A DNA stretch of 64,000 bases from Streptomyces sp. NBC_00568 (GTDB taxonomy: Bacteria; Actinomycetota; Actinomycetes; Streptomycetales; Streptomycetaceae). Under the pieces are notes generated by a model. It was not told where the DNA came from. It searched no databases and saw nothing but the letters and a program-made list of their open reading frames with translations. Both the position numbers and the translations under genes were made by a program. The stretch lies in contig NZ_JAPENW010000001.1 of the NCBI RefSeq assembly GCF_026341855.1, positions 5,075,001-5,139,000 of the forward strand, written 5' to 3'. Below, piece by piece: positions 24,852 through 34,007 of this stretch (positions are counted from its first letter, which is position 1; each line of letters starts with the position of its first letter).

Positions 24852-26612
24852 CTACAGGCCGAGCTCGACTTCGAACTCGCCCGCCTCCAGGATCGCCTTG
24901 ACCGCGGTCAGGTAACGGGCCGCGTCGGCGCCGTCCACCAGACGGTGGTCGTAGGAGAGCGTCAGGTACGTCATGTCGCGGACACCGATGACGGTGCCCT
25001 CTTCCGTCTCGATGACGGCCGGACGCTTGACCGTGGCACCGATACCGAGGATCGCGACCTGGTTCGGCGGCACGATGATCGTGTCGAAGAGCGCGCCGCG
25101 CGAGCCGGTGTTGGAGATGGTGAAGGTCGCGCCGGACAGCTCGTCCGGAGTGATCTTGTTCGCCCGGACCTTGCCCGCCAGGTCGGCGGTGGCCTTCGCG
25201 ATACCGGCGATGTTCAGGTCGCCCGCGCGCTTGATGACCGGGGTCATCAAGCCCTTCTCCGAGTCCACCGCGATACCGACGTTCTCGGTGTCGAAGTAGG
25301 TGATCGTGCCCTCGTCCACGTTGATCCGGGCGTTGACGGCCGGGTGGGCCTTCAGCGCCTGGGCCGCCGCCTTCACGAAGAACGGCATCGGGGAGAGCTT
25401 GACGCCCTCGCGGGCCGCGAAGGAGTCCTTCGCCTGCGCGCGGAGCCTCATCAGCTTGGTGATGTCGACCTCGACGACCGAGGACAGCTGCGCCTGCTCG
25501 TGCAGGGCCTTCACCATGTTGTCGCCGATGACCTTGCGGATGCGGGTCATCTTGACGGTCTGGCCGCGCAGCGGGGAGACCTCCAGGACCGGCGCCTTCT
25601 TGGCGGAGGCGGCCGGAGCGGAGGCGGCGGCCGGCGCCGGAGCGGCGGCCGCGGCCTTCGCGGCCTCGGCGGCCGCGATGACGTCCTGCTTGCGGATACG
25701 ACCGCCGACGCCGGTGCCCTTGACGGCGGCCAGGTCGACGCCGTTCTCGGCGGCGAGCTTGCGCACCAGCGGGGTCACGTACGCACCCTCGTCACCGGCG
25801 GTCGCGGCGGGCGCCGGAGCCGGGGTGACGGGGGCGGGCGCGGCGACCGGCGCGGGGGCCGGAGCGGCGGGCGCGGCCGGAGCCGCGGGCTGGACCGGGG
25901 CCGGGGCGGCGGCGGCCGGAGCAGCCGGAGCCGGGGCCGGAGCGGCGGGGGCCGCCGGAGCGGGGGCCGGAGCCGCGGGGGCGGCGGGAGCCGCACCCGG
26001 AGCGCCGATGACGGCCAGCTTCGCGCCGACCTCGGCGGTCTCGTCCTCGCCGACCACGATCTCCAGCAGCACGCCGGCGACCGGCGCGGGGATCTCGGTG
26101 TCGACCTTGTCCGTGGAGACCTCGAGCAGGGGCTCGTCCTCCGCGACCTCCTCGCCGACCTCCTTCAGCCAGCGGGTGACGGTGCCCTCGGTGACCGACT
26201 CGCCCAGCGCGGGCAGCACGACGTCGGTACCGGAGGCGCCACCGGCCGGAGCGGCGGGGGCGGCGGGGGCGGCCGGGGCCGCGGGGGCCTCGGCGACCGG
26301 GGCGGGGGCGGCCGGAGCGGCGGCCGGGGCCGGAGCCTCGGCGGCGGGAGCCTCGGCGGCGGCGGGAGCGCCCGTGCCGTCGTCGATCACGGCCAGCTCG
26401 GCGCCGACCTCGACGGTCTCGTCCTCGGCGACCTTGATGGACGCCAGGATGCCGGCGGCGGGAGAGGGGATCTCGGTGTCGACCTTGTCCGTCGACACCT
26501 CCAGCAGCGGCTCGTCGGCCTCGACGCGCTCGCCCTCGGCCTTCAGCCAGCGGGTGACAGTGCCCTCGGTGACGCTCTCACCGAGCGCCGGAAGGGTTAC
26601 GGAAACCGGCAT
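24852..26612 (-). CDS. sucB: 2-oxoacid dehydrogenase E2 acyltransferase with two lipoyl domains
   Basis: A 586-residue E2. Two N-terminal lipoyl domains (about residues 1-77 and 128-204) each carry the lipoylated lysine in STDKVDTEIP. They are joined by Ala/Pro-rich linkers. A peripheral subunit-binding domain follows (YVTPLVRKLAAENGVDLAAVKGTGVGGRIRKQDV). The catalytic domain ends with DHRLVDGADAARYL, the HxxxDG active site. In actinobacteria this protein, annotated SucB or DlaT, is thought to serve the pyruvate and possibly the 2-oxoglutarate complex. Together with the nearby aceE, lpd, lipA and lipB this supplies the lipoate-dependent machinery. GGAG precedes the ATG. Confidence 0.95.
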   Translation of the reverse strand: MPVSVTLPALGESVTEGTVTRWLKAEGERVEADEPLLEVSTDKVDTEIPSPAAGILASIKVAEDETVEVGAELAVIDDGTGAPAAAEAPAAEAPAPAAAPAAPAPVAEAPAAPAAPAAPAAPAGGASGTDVVLPALGESVTEGTVTRWLKEVGEEVAEDEPLLEVSTDKVDTEIPAPVAGVLLEIVVGEDETAEVGAKLAVIGAPGAAPAAPAAPAPAPAAPAAPAPAPAAPAAAAPAPVQPAAPAAPAAPAPAPVAAPAPVTPAPAPAATAGDEGAYVTPLVRKLAAENGVDLAAVKGTGVGGRIRKQDVIAAAEAAKAAAAAPAPAAASAPAASAKKAPVLEVSPLRGQTVKMTRIRKVIGDNMVKALHEQAQLSSVVEVDITKLMRLRAQAKDSFAAREGVKLSPMPFFVKAAAQALKAHPAVNARINVDEGTITYFDTENVGIAVDSEKGLMTPVIKRAGDLNIAGIAKATADLAGKVRANKITPDELSGATFTISNTGSRGALFDTIIVPPNQVAILGIGATVKRPAVIETEEGTVIGVRDMTYLTLSYDHRLVDGADAARYLTAVKAILEAGEFEVELGL

Positions 26613-26761
26613 GGTTTCTGTTGCTCCTTATTGGGGTCTCCCCTTGCTCGACCGGGATCGAGAGCTCGGGGAAGGTGCGGAAGTCTGTGGTCGTCGTCGC
26701 GCCCTGCTCGACGCGGTGACCGGTTGCAGCCGGTGGCCGGGGGGCCGGCCGGTGGCCGCGA

Positions 26762-28150
26762 TCAGTCGTGCGAGTGCAGCGGCTTGCCCGCGAGGGCGAG
26801 GTGGGCCTCGCCGAGCGCCTCGTTCTGCGTCGGGTGGGCGTGGATGAGCTGAGCGACCTCGGCCGGCAGCGCTTCCCAGTTGTAGATCAGCTGGGCTTCG
26901 CCGACCTGCTCGCCCATGCGGTCGCCGACCATGTGGACGCCGACCACGGCACCGTCCTTCACCTGGACGAGCTTGATCTCGCCCGCGGTGTTGAGGATCT
27001 TGCTCTTGCCGTTGCCCGCCAGGTTGTACTTGAGAGCGACGACCTTGTCCGCGCCGTAGATCTCCTTGGCCTTGGCCTCGGAGATGCCCACGGAGGCGAC
27101 CTCGGGGTGGCAGTACGTCACCCGGGGGACACCGTCGTAGTCGATCGGGACGACCTTCTGGCCGGCCAGACGTTCCGCGACCAGCATGCCCTCGGCGAAG
27201 CCGACGTGCGCGAGCTGGAGCGTCGGGACGAGGTCGCCGACGGCGGAGATGGTCGGGACGTTCGTCCGCATGTACTCGTCGACCAGGACGTAGCCGCGGT
27301 CGATCGCGACGCCCTGCTCCTCGTAGCCGAGACCGGCCGAGACCGGGCCGCGGCCGACGGCGACGAGCAGGAGCTCGGCCTCGAACTCCTTGCCGTCCGC
27401 GAGGGTGACCTTGACACCGTTCTGGGTGTACTCGGCCTTCGAGAAGAAGGTGCCCAGGTTGAACTTGATGCCGCGCTTGCGGAACGCGCGCTCAAGAAGC
27501 TTGGAGGAGTTCTCGTCCTCGACGGGGACGAGGTGCTTGAGACCCTCGATGACCGTCACGTCGGTGCCGAAGGACTTCCACGCCGAGGCGAACTCGACGC
27601 CGATGACACCGCCGCCGAGCACGATCGCGGACTGCGGGACGCGGTCCAGGACGAGCGCGTGGTCCGAGGAGATGATGCGGTTGCCGTCGATCTCCAGGCC
27701 CGGCAGCGACTTCGGCACGGAGCCGGTCGCGAGGAGCACGTGGCGGCCCTGGACGCGCTGCCCGTTCACGTCGACGGAGGTCGGGGAGGACAGACGGCCC
27801 TCACCCTCGATGTACGTCACCTTGCGGGACGCGATGAGACCCTGCAGACCCTTGTACAGGCCCGAGATGACGCCGTCCTTGTACTTGTGGACGGCGGGTA
27901 CGTCGATGCCCTCGAAGGTGGCCTTGACGCCGAACTGCTCGCTCTCGCGGGCCTGATCGGCGATCTCGCCCGCGTGGAGCAGGGCCTTGGTGGGGATGCA
28001 CCCCCGGTGCAGGCAGGTACCGCCGACCTTGTCCTTCTCGATCAGGGCGACGTCCAGGCCCAGCTGCGCTCCGCGCAGCGCCGCGGCGTAACCGCCGCTA
28101 CCGCCGCCGAGGATCACTAGGTCGAAAACGGTGCTGGCGTCGTTCGCCAC
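26762..28150 (-). CDS. lpdA: Dihydrolipoyl dehydrogenase (E3)
   Basis: A 462-residue flavoprotein that reoxidises dihydrolipoyl groups with NAD+. The FAD-binding fold (LVILGGGSGGYAAALRGAQLG), the redox-active disulfide GGTCLHRGCIPTK, the NAD-binding motif IVLGGGVIGVEFAS, the second FAD segment SAVGDLV and the C-terminal HAHPTQNEALGEA with the catalytic His-Glu pair are all intact. The GTG at 28150 follows GGAGG. It is upstream of sucB by 149 bases on the same strand and probably cotranscribed. Confidence 0.97.
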   Translation of the reverse strand: MANDASTVFDLVILGGGSGGYAAALRGAQLGLDVALIEKDKVGGTCLHRGCIPTKALLHAGEIADQARESEQFGVKATFEGIDVPAVHKYKDGVISGLYKGLQGLIASRKVTYIEGEGRLSSPTSVDVNGQRVQGRHVLLATGSVPKSLPGLEIDGNRIISSDHALVLDRVPQSAIVLGGGVIGVEFASAWKSFGTDVTVIEGLKHLVPVEDENSSKLLERAFRKRGIKFNLGTFFSKAEYTQNGVKVTLADGKEFEAELLLVAVGRGPVSAGLGYEEQGVAIDRGYVLVDEYMRTNVPTISAVGDLVPTLQLAHVGFAEGMLVAERLAGQKVVPIDYDGVPRVTYCHPEVASVGISEAKAKEIYGADKVVALKYNLAGNGKSKILNTAGEIKLVQVKDGAVVGVHMVGDRMGEQVGEAQLIYNWEALPAEVAQLIHAHPTQNEALGEAHLALAGKPLHSHD

Positions 28151-28417
28151 GTCACGTCCTCCATGCATGTGCGCCGTACGCCGGGCACCGTTGTCCCTTG
28201 CGGGTGGTTGACCGGTCGGTCGGCTGGTGTCCGGCCGCTCTTTCTTCGGCCCTGTGGTGGGGGCCCTGTCCTGCCGAGAACCCATCTTCGCACTTGTCGA
28301 GGGCGAGCGAGACGCCGGGCCGGTGTGTGGGACGTCTGATCCATCACGTCGACGGGGTGCGGAGCCGGGTGAACCTGCGGATTTGGTCGAAGGCGAAACC
28401 CCCGTACGGCCATACGA

Positions 28418-28449
28418 ACGGCCCCGGGTGAGGGAACACCCGGGGCCGT
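28418..28449 (-). terminator. pepA terminator
   Basis: A 13-bp stem (ACGGCCCCGGGTG at 28418-28430 with 28437-28449) and 6-base loop. It is located 16 bases past the pepA stop codon, between pepA and the lpd upstream region. Confidence 0.85.
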
Positions 28450-28464
28450 GCGCCGTACGAAGGC

Positions 28465-29991
28465 TCAGCCCAGGTCGCCGGCCGCCGTCAGTTCGGCGAG
28501 GCGGACCAGGGTGCGGACCGCGGAACCGGTACCGCCCTTGGGGGTGTAGCCGAACGGACCGGCCTCGTTGAACGCGGGGCCCGCGATGTCCAGGTGCGCC
28601 CAGGTGATGCCCTCGCCCACGAACTCGCGAAGGAACAGACCGGCGACCAGGCCGCCGCCCATCCGCTCACCCATGTTGGCGATGTCGGCGGTGGGGGAGT
28701 CCATGCCCTTGCGCAGGTGCTCGGGCAGCGGCATCGGCCAGGACTCCTCGCCGACCTCCTCGGCGGCCTCGACGATCGAGGCGCGGAACGCGTCGTCGTT
28801 GGCCATCACGCCGAAGGTGCGGTTGCCGAGCGCCAGCACCATCGCGCCGGTCAGCGTCGCCACGTCGACGATCGCGTCCGGCTTGTCCTCGGACGCCTTC
28901 CACAGCGCGTCCGCGAGGACCAGCCGGCCCTCGGCGTCGGTGTTGAGGACCTCGACGGTCTTGCCGCTGTACATGCGCAGCACGTCACCCGGGCGGGTGG
29001 CGGAGCCCGACGGCATGTTCTCGGCGAGCGCGAGCCAGCCGGTGACGTTGACCTCGAGGCCGAGGCGCGCGGCGGCGACCACGGCGGCGAAGACCGCCGC
29101 GGCGCCGGCCATGTCGCACTTCATCGTCTCGTTGTGCCCGGCCGGCTTCAGCGAGATGCCGCCCGAGTCGTAGGTGATGCCCTTGCCGACGAAGGCGAGG
29201 TGCTTGGTGGCCTTGGCCGAGGTGTACGACAGCTTCACCAGGCGGGGACCGGCGGCCGAGCCGACGCCGACGCCGAGGATGCCGCCGTAGCCGCCCTTGG
29301 CCAGGGCCTTCTCGTCGAGCACCTGCACCTTGATGCCGTGCTCCTTGCCGGCCGCGGTGGCGACGGCGGCGAAGGACTCCGGGTTGAGGTCGTTCGGCGG
29401 GGTGTTGATGAGGTCGCGGGCGCGGTTGAGCTCCTCGGTCACGGCGGTGGCGCGCGCGATGGCCGCCTTGTACGCCGCGTCCCGGGGCTTGCCGCCGAGC
29501 AGCGCGACCTCGCCGAGGGGACCCTTGCCGTTCTTGGCGGCGTCGCCCCGGCCGGTCTCCTTGTAGGCGTCGAAGCCGTAGGCGCCCAGGCGGGCGCCCT
29601 CGGCGACGGCACCGGCGTCGGCGGCGTCCGTGATCGGCAGCGCGAACGCGGCCTTCTTGGCGCCGGCGAGGGCGCGGGCGGCGACACCGGCGGCACGGCG
29701 CAGCGCCTCGGCGTCGAAGCTGTCGTCCTGCTCCGGGACCGCTCCCAGGCCGACGGCCACCACGACGGGGGCCTTGAATCCGGAGGGTGCGGGCAGCTTG
29801 GTCACCTCGCCCTCGGACCCGGAGGCGCCGAGGGTCTCCAGGATTCCGGCGAGCCCGCCGTCGTACGCCTTGTCCACGGCCTCGGCGCCCGGTGCGACGA
29901 CCGGGCCCTTGGGGCCCTTCGCGACACCGACGACGATCGCGTCGGCCCGCAGACCGGACGCTGCGGCGGTGCTGAGAGTGAGAGCAGTCAC
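28465..29991 (-). CDS. pepA: Leucyl aminopeptidase (M17)
   Basis: A 508-residue cytosolic aminopeptidase. The catalytic part shows FVGKGITYDSGGISLKP, MKCDMAGAAAV and the signature NTDAEGRLVLADAL with metal ligands Asp and Glu; the bicarbonate-binding Arg is in it too. The N-terminal macro-like domain is diverged as usual. Starts with GTG. It releases N-terminal residues from peptides. It is divergent from the exopolysaccharide cluster, with 346 bases between. Confidence 0.96.
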   Translation of the reverse strand: MTALTLSTAAASGLRADAIVVGVAKGPKGPVVAPGAEAVDKAYDGGLAGILETLGASGSEGEVTKLPAPSGFKAPVVVAVGLGAVPEQDDSFDAEALRRAAGVAARALAGAKKAAFALPITDAADAGAVAEGARLGAYGFDAYKETGRGDAAKNGKGPLGEVALLGGKPRDAAYKAAIARATAVTEELNRARDLINTPPNDLNPESFAAVATAAGKEHGIKVQVLDEKALAKGGYGGILGVGVGSAAGPRLVKLSYTSAKATKHLAFVGKGITYDSGGISLKPAGHNETMKCDMAGAAAVFAAVVAAARLGLEVNVTGWLALAENMPSGSATRPGDVLRMYSGKTVEVLNTDAEGRLVLADALWKASEDKPDAIVDVATLTGAMVLALGNRTFGVMANDDAFRASIVEAAEEVGEESWPMPLPEHLRKGMDSPTADIANMGERMGGGLVAGLFLREFVGEGITWAHLDIAGPAFNEAGPFGYTPKGGTGSAVRTLVRLAELTAAGDLG

Positions 29992-30337
29992 GGTGGTGAG
30001 ATCTCCGCTTCCATTGAAGTTCGTGTGGCCGAGTGGGGGTGGGTCGACCGGGCCCGACGGCTGACCCTAGATCCGTCCTCGGGGGCGGTCCTTGCCGGGG
30101 CCCCTGGCAGGGCGGGCGAAGTACCCGGGACGAGCCTACGCTCGGGGCCGGGTTTCGCTCATTTCTGCGGTCGTTCACCCACAAGTGGCGCGGTGCTGGA
30201 TTCCCGCCCCTCACTCCTGGTGACCTGAGACACACTCATCGTGTTCCAGTGGGCATGTCGCCCACTGTTTCGCACGATTTCCACAGATCCCCCTCGGTTT
30301 CCACTCGAAGGGGATCTCCGAGGGGGAGGCGCCACAT
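29992..30337 (+). promoter_or_regulatory. Divergent promoter region and structured leader of the exopolysaccharide cluster
   Basis: The spacer contains three inverted repeats just before the deacetylase gene. CAGTGGGC (30247-30254) pairs with 30260-30267. AGATCCCC (30285-30292) pairs with 30310-30317. CCCCCTCGG (30289-30297) pairs with CCGAGGGGG (30318-30326). The last two share bases and cannot form together, and the third covers the GGGGGAGG ribosome binding site. This is a layout for translational control. No known riboswitch class is recognised. Confidence 0.5.
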
Positions 30338-32365
30338 ATGGCACAAAGTCTGCATCGCTGGAGAGGGACGGCCGCCGTTCTGGGGGCCGCCGGACTCCTG
30401 GCGCTGGGAGTGGGGGCACCCGGCGCATCCGCGGCCACCGCGCCGCGGATCGATCTCAAGGTTTTGGTCCTCGACAATGGCGCGGGCCAGGTCGGGGCCA
30501 TCACCGCGGAGCTGAAGAACTCCGGCATTCCGTACACCACGGTCAATCTGGGTGACGCAGGCCGCCCGACCGTCAACGCGACGTTCCTGAGCGACACCGT
30601 GAACGGCGTCCCGCGCGCCAAGTACCAGGGCGTCGTCCTGCCGAACGAGGCGCCGTTCGGCCCGGGTTCGGCCGAGCAGACCGCGTTGGAGGCGTACGAG
30701 AAGACGTTCGGCATCCCGCAGGTCGACGCCTACACCTGGGCACACCCCGAGGTCGGGCTCGACTACACCGACCAGAACGGCGGCTGGTCCGGCGTGCTGG
30801 ACGGCGCACAGACCCAGGTCACGGCGGCGGGCACGACCGGCCCGTTCCGCTACCTCGACGGACCGCTCACCTTCGAGGACAACGACCCGGCGGTGCAGGA
30901 GAGCTACGGCTACGCGGCCCACCCCAGGGAAGGGTTCACCAGCTACCTGAACGCGCCCTCCGGCGGTTCGATGCTCGGGCAGTACGAGCACGACGGGCGC
31001 CGCGAACTCGTGGTGACCTTCGCGTACAACCAGTACCAGAAGCAGTTCAAGGTCCTCGCGCGCGGCATCGTCGAGTGGCTCACGCAGGGCGTGCACCTCG
31101 GACAGAGCAGGAACTACTTCTCCGTCCACGTCGACGACGTCTTCGCGCCCGACGCCCGCTGGGACTCCCAGCGCAACTGCACGCCCGGCGACATCGACTG
31201 CGCGGGCGGCGACGGGGAGGACAGCACCACGCCGATCCGGATGACCGCGGACGACGCCGTCTACGCCGCCCAGTGGCAGGCCGACCACGGGTTCACCCTC
31301 GACATGGTCTTCAACGCGGGCGCGGGCGAGGAGTGGAAGGCCGAGAACGGCGGCACCGACGCCCTCACCACCCGGCTGCTCGCCGACAAGGCCAAGTTCC
31401 GCTGGATGAACCACACCTACACGCACCCGTTCCTCGGCTGCGTCCAGGACACCACGACCGTGCCCTGGACCTGCTCGAAGAACGCCGACGGCTCGACGAA
31501 GTACATGAGCCGGGCCGACATCTCCGCGCAGATCTCGCAGAACAACGACTGGGCGGCCTCCCACGGCCTCTCCATCGACCGCACCGAGCTGGTGACCGGC
31601 GAGCACTCGGGTCTCAAGACGCTGCCCCAGCAGCCCAACGACAACCCGAACCTCGCGGGCGCCCTCTCCGCCAACGGCGTCAAGTGGACCGGGTCCGACA
31701 ACTCCCGCGAGCCCGAGCAGCGTGCGGTCGGCAGCGCGCTGACCGTTCCCCGCTACCCGATGAACGTCTACTACAACGCCGGCAAGGCCGAGGAGATGGC
31801 CGACGAGTACAACTGGATCTACACCTCCCGGGCCGACGGCGGCAGCGGCATCTGCGAGAACAACGCCACGTCCACCTGTCTGCCGGCGCCCCTGGACACG
31901 GCCACCGGCTACGCCGACTACATCGTCCCGATGGAGGCGCGCACCGCGCTCGGGCACGCCATCGGCAACGACCCCCGGCCGCACTACGTCCACCAGTCCA
32001 ACCTGGCCGAGGACCGCATCCTGTACCCGGTCCTGAACAAGGTGCTCGCCGAGTACCGCGCCATCTACGCCGACAACGCCCCGCTGCAGAACCCCCGGCA
32101 GAGCGCGATCGGCACCGAGATGCAGCGCCGCACCGCCTGGCAGGCCGCGCTGGCGAACAACAAGGTCACGGCCTACCGCGTCGGCAACACCGTCACCGTC
32201 ACCGCCCCGTCCGGGACCCAGATCCCGGTGACCGTGCCCGAGGGGACCAAGAAGCAACTCCTGCTCGGCACGGCCGCGTTCGGAACGCCGTACGCGGGAC
32301 AGCGCAATGACTGGACCAAGCCGGAGCTCCTTCAGTCCGCACTCAAGCTGAACCTGCCCGCGTAG
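30338..32365 (+). CDS. Secreted Agd3/CE18-like polysaccharide deacetylase
   Basis: A 675-residue secreted protein. A Sec signal peptide (MAQSLHRWRGTAAVLGAAGL ... GASA, cleavage near residue 33) is followed by an N-terminal domain beginning RIDLKVLVLDNGAGQVGAI. The NodB-like catalytic part carries HVDDVF (Asp266/Asp267) and NHTYTH (His359, His363), the Asp-His-His metal triad of polysaccharide deacetylases. The overall layout recalls fungal Agd3, the galactosaminogalactan deacetylase that defines CE18, and PelA-type deacetylases. It would de-N-acetylate an N-acetylgalactosamine-type exopolysaccharide outside the membrane. First gene of the cluster with the PelF-like transferase; RBS GGGGGAGG. 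Confidence 0.8.
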   Translation: MAQSLHRWRGTAAVLGAAGLLALGVGAPGASAATAPRIDLKVLVLDNGAGQVGAITAELKNSGIPYTTVNLGDAGRPTVNATFLSDTVNGVPRAKYQGVVLPNEAPFGPGSAEQTALEAYEKTFGIPQVDAYTWAHPEVGLDYTDQNGGWSGVLDGAQTQVTAAGTTGPFRYLDGPLTFEDNDPAVQESYGYAAHPREGFTSYLNAPSGGSMLGQYEHDGRRELVVTFAYNQYQKQFKVLARGIVEWLTQGVHLGQSRNYFSVHVDDVFAPDARWDSQRNCTPGDIDCAGGDGEDSTTPIRMTADDAVYAAQWQADHGFTLDMVFNAGAGEEWKAENGGTDALTTRLLADKAKFRWMNHTYTHPFLGCVQDTTTVPWTCSKNADGSTKYMSRADISAQISQNNDWAASHGLSIDRTELVTGEHSGLKTLPQQPNDNPNLAGALSANGVKWTGSDNSREPEQRAVGSALTVPRYPMNVYYNAGKAEEMADEYNWIYTSRADGGSGICENNATSTCLPAPLDTATGYADYIVPMEARTALGHAIGNDPRPHYVHQSNLAEDRILYPVLNKVLAEYRAIYADNAPLQNPRQSAIGTEMQRRTAWQAALANNKVTAYRVGNTVTVTAPSGTQIPVTVPEGTKKQLLLGTAAFGTPYAGQRNDWTKPELLQSALKLNLPA

Positions 32366-32379
32366 GCACGGCAGCTCCG

Positions 32380-32428
32380 CGGCTCGACGCGCACCCCGGT
32401 CCGACCGGCCGGGGTGCGCGTCGAGCCG
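32380..32428 (+). terminator. 20-bp hairpin between deacetylase and glycosyltransferase genes
   Basis: A perfect 20-bp stem (32380-32399 with 32409-32428) and 9-base loop, 15 bases after the deacetylase stop. No U-tract follows. It may terminate or attenuate transcription, so the three downstream genes may have lower or separate expression. Confidence 0.75.
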
Positions 32429-32483
32429 TGCACCGGGGGCCGGGGGGCTCTCCGGAAGAAACAGTCCCAGGGGGGAACCACGC

Positions 32484-34007
32484 ATGATGCGCACCGGCCG
32501 TCATGTCACCATGCTCACCGAAGGCACCTATCCGCATGTCCACGGCGGGGTCAGCACCTGGTGCGACCAACTGGTCAAGGGCATGCCGGAGGTCGATTTC
32601 CACATCGTCTCGCTCACCGGCAGCGGCCGCGAACCCGTGACCTGGGAACTGCCGCCCAACATCTACCGGCACACCTCGGTGCCGACCTGGGGGCCACGGC
32701 CCGGCCGCGCGCGGCCACCGCTGGGCCGCGCCCTGCGCCAGTTCACCGAGACCTACGAGCGCTTCCTGTTCGCCTTCCTCGACCCGGACACGCCCGAGGA
32801 CTTCGGCGACGCCCTGTACGAACTGGCCGAACTCGCCCGTGCCGGACGCCTGTCGGCCGCCCTGCGCAGCGAGGCGGCGCTGCGCTCGCTGATGTGGATC
32901 TGGACGATGCCGCATCTGCCGACGGCCGCCGCCCGACCCACCGTGCACGACGCGCTCACGGCGACGGACCTGCTCGAGCACGCGCTGCGCCCCCTCGGCG
33001 TCCGGATCCCCGAGGACTCCGTCGCCCACGCGGTCAGCAGCGGACTCGCCACACTGCCCGCCCTCGTCGCGCACCACCTGGACGGGGTCCCGTTCCTGCT
33101 CACCGAGCACGGCATCTACATGCGCGAGCGCTACCTCGGCTACCGCGCACTCCGACAGCGCTGGCCCGTCAAGGCGTTCATGCTCGGCTTCTACCGCGAG
33201 CTGAACTCCCTCGGCTACCGCGCCGCCGACCTCATCACCCCCTGCAACCAGTACAACCGCCGCTGGGAGGAGCGCGGCGGCGCCGACGGCGACCGGATCC
33301 GCACGGTCTACAACGGCGTCGACCCGCACGCCTTCCCGCACGCCGGACCCGAACCCGCCGTGCCCACCCTCACCTGGTGCGGCCGTGTCGACCCCATCAA
33401 GGACCTGGAGACACTCCTGCGCGCCTACGCCCTGGTGCGCGCCGAACTGCCCGACACCCGGCTCCGGTTGTTCGGTCCCGTGCCGCCCGGCGGAGAGGCG
33501 TACAAGACCCGCCTGGAGAAACTCGCCGCCGAACTGGGCGTCACCGACGGACTGACCTTCGAGGGCCGCATCACCGAGGTGTGGCGCGCCTACGCGGCCG
33601 GTCACATCGTCATGCTGTCCTCGATCTCCGAGGGCTTCCCGTTCTCGATCATCGAGGCGATGTCCTGCGGCCGTACGACGGTCTCCACGGACGTCGGCGG
33701 GGTCCGCGAGGCGGTCGGCGACACCGGCATCGTCGTCCCGCCGCGCGAACCGGAGAAGATGGCCGCCGCCGCGCTCACCCTGCTGCGTGACGACGAACGG
33801 CGCCTGGATCTCGGCGAGTTGTCCCGCCAACGGGTCATCGACCGGTTCACGCTGCGTCGTTCCGTCGACGCCTTCAGGACGGTCTACCAGGAACTGGCGG
33901 GCCGGCCCGAGGTGTACGAGCCCGCCGTGGAGACCGTCGACGACTGGACCGTCGAACTGCGTGACCCCTGGTACCAGGCCGTCGCGACGGACGGGACCGG
34001 CTGGTGA
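32484..34007 (+). CDS. PelF-like GT4 glycosyltransferase
   Basis: A 507-residue cytosolic GT-B glycosyltransferase. The N-terminus (MMRTGRHVTMLTEGTYPHVHGGVSTWCDQLVKGMPEVDFHIVSL) matches the DUF3492 domain that precedes the GT4 domain in PelF. The C-terminal donor site shows LTWCGRVDPIKDLETLLRAY and the EX7E motif EGFPFSIIEAMSCG, followed by DVGGVREAVGDTG. PelF polymerises the Pel exopolysaccharide from UDP-GalNAc in Gram-negatives and Gram-positives. GGGGGGAA precedes the ATG. It overlaps the next gene by 4 bases, so the two are coupled. Confidence 0.88.
   Translation: MMRTGRHVTMLTEGTYPHVHGGVSTWCDQLVKGMPEVDFHIVSLTGSGREPVTWELPPNIYRHTSVPTWGPRPGRARPPLGRALRQFTETYERFLFAFLDPDTPEDFGDALYELAELARAGRLSAALRSEAALRSLMWIWTMPHLPTAAARPTVHDALTATDLLEHALRPLGVRIPEDSVAHAVSSGLATLPALVAHHLDGVPFLLTEHGIYMRERYLGYRALRQRWPVKAFMLGFYRELNSLGYRAADLITPCNQYNRRWEERGGADGDRIRTVYNGVDPHAFPHAGPEPAVPTLTWCGRVDPIKDLETLLRAYALVRAELPDTRLRLFGPVPPGGEAYKTRLEKLAAELGVTDGLTFEGRITEVWRAYAAGHIVMLSSISEGFPFSIIEAMSCGRTTVSTDVGGVREAVGDTGIVVPPREPEKMAAAALTLLRDDERRLDLGELSRQRVIDRFTLRRSVDAFRTVYQELAGRPEVYEPAVETVDDWTVELRDPWYQAVATDGTGW

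Noticed and set aside
24699..26852. 717-codon Gly-rich open frame antisense to sucB
   Set aside because: The Gly/Arg/Ser repeats mirror the Ala/Pro linkers of the E2 protein on the other strand.
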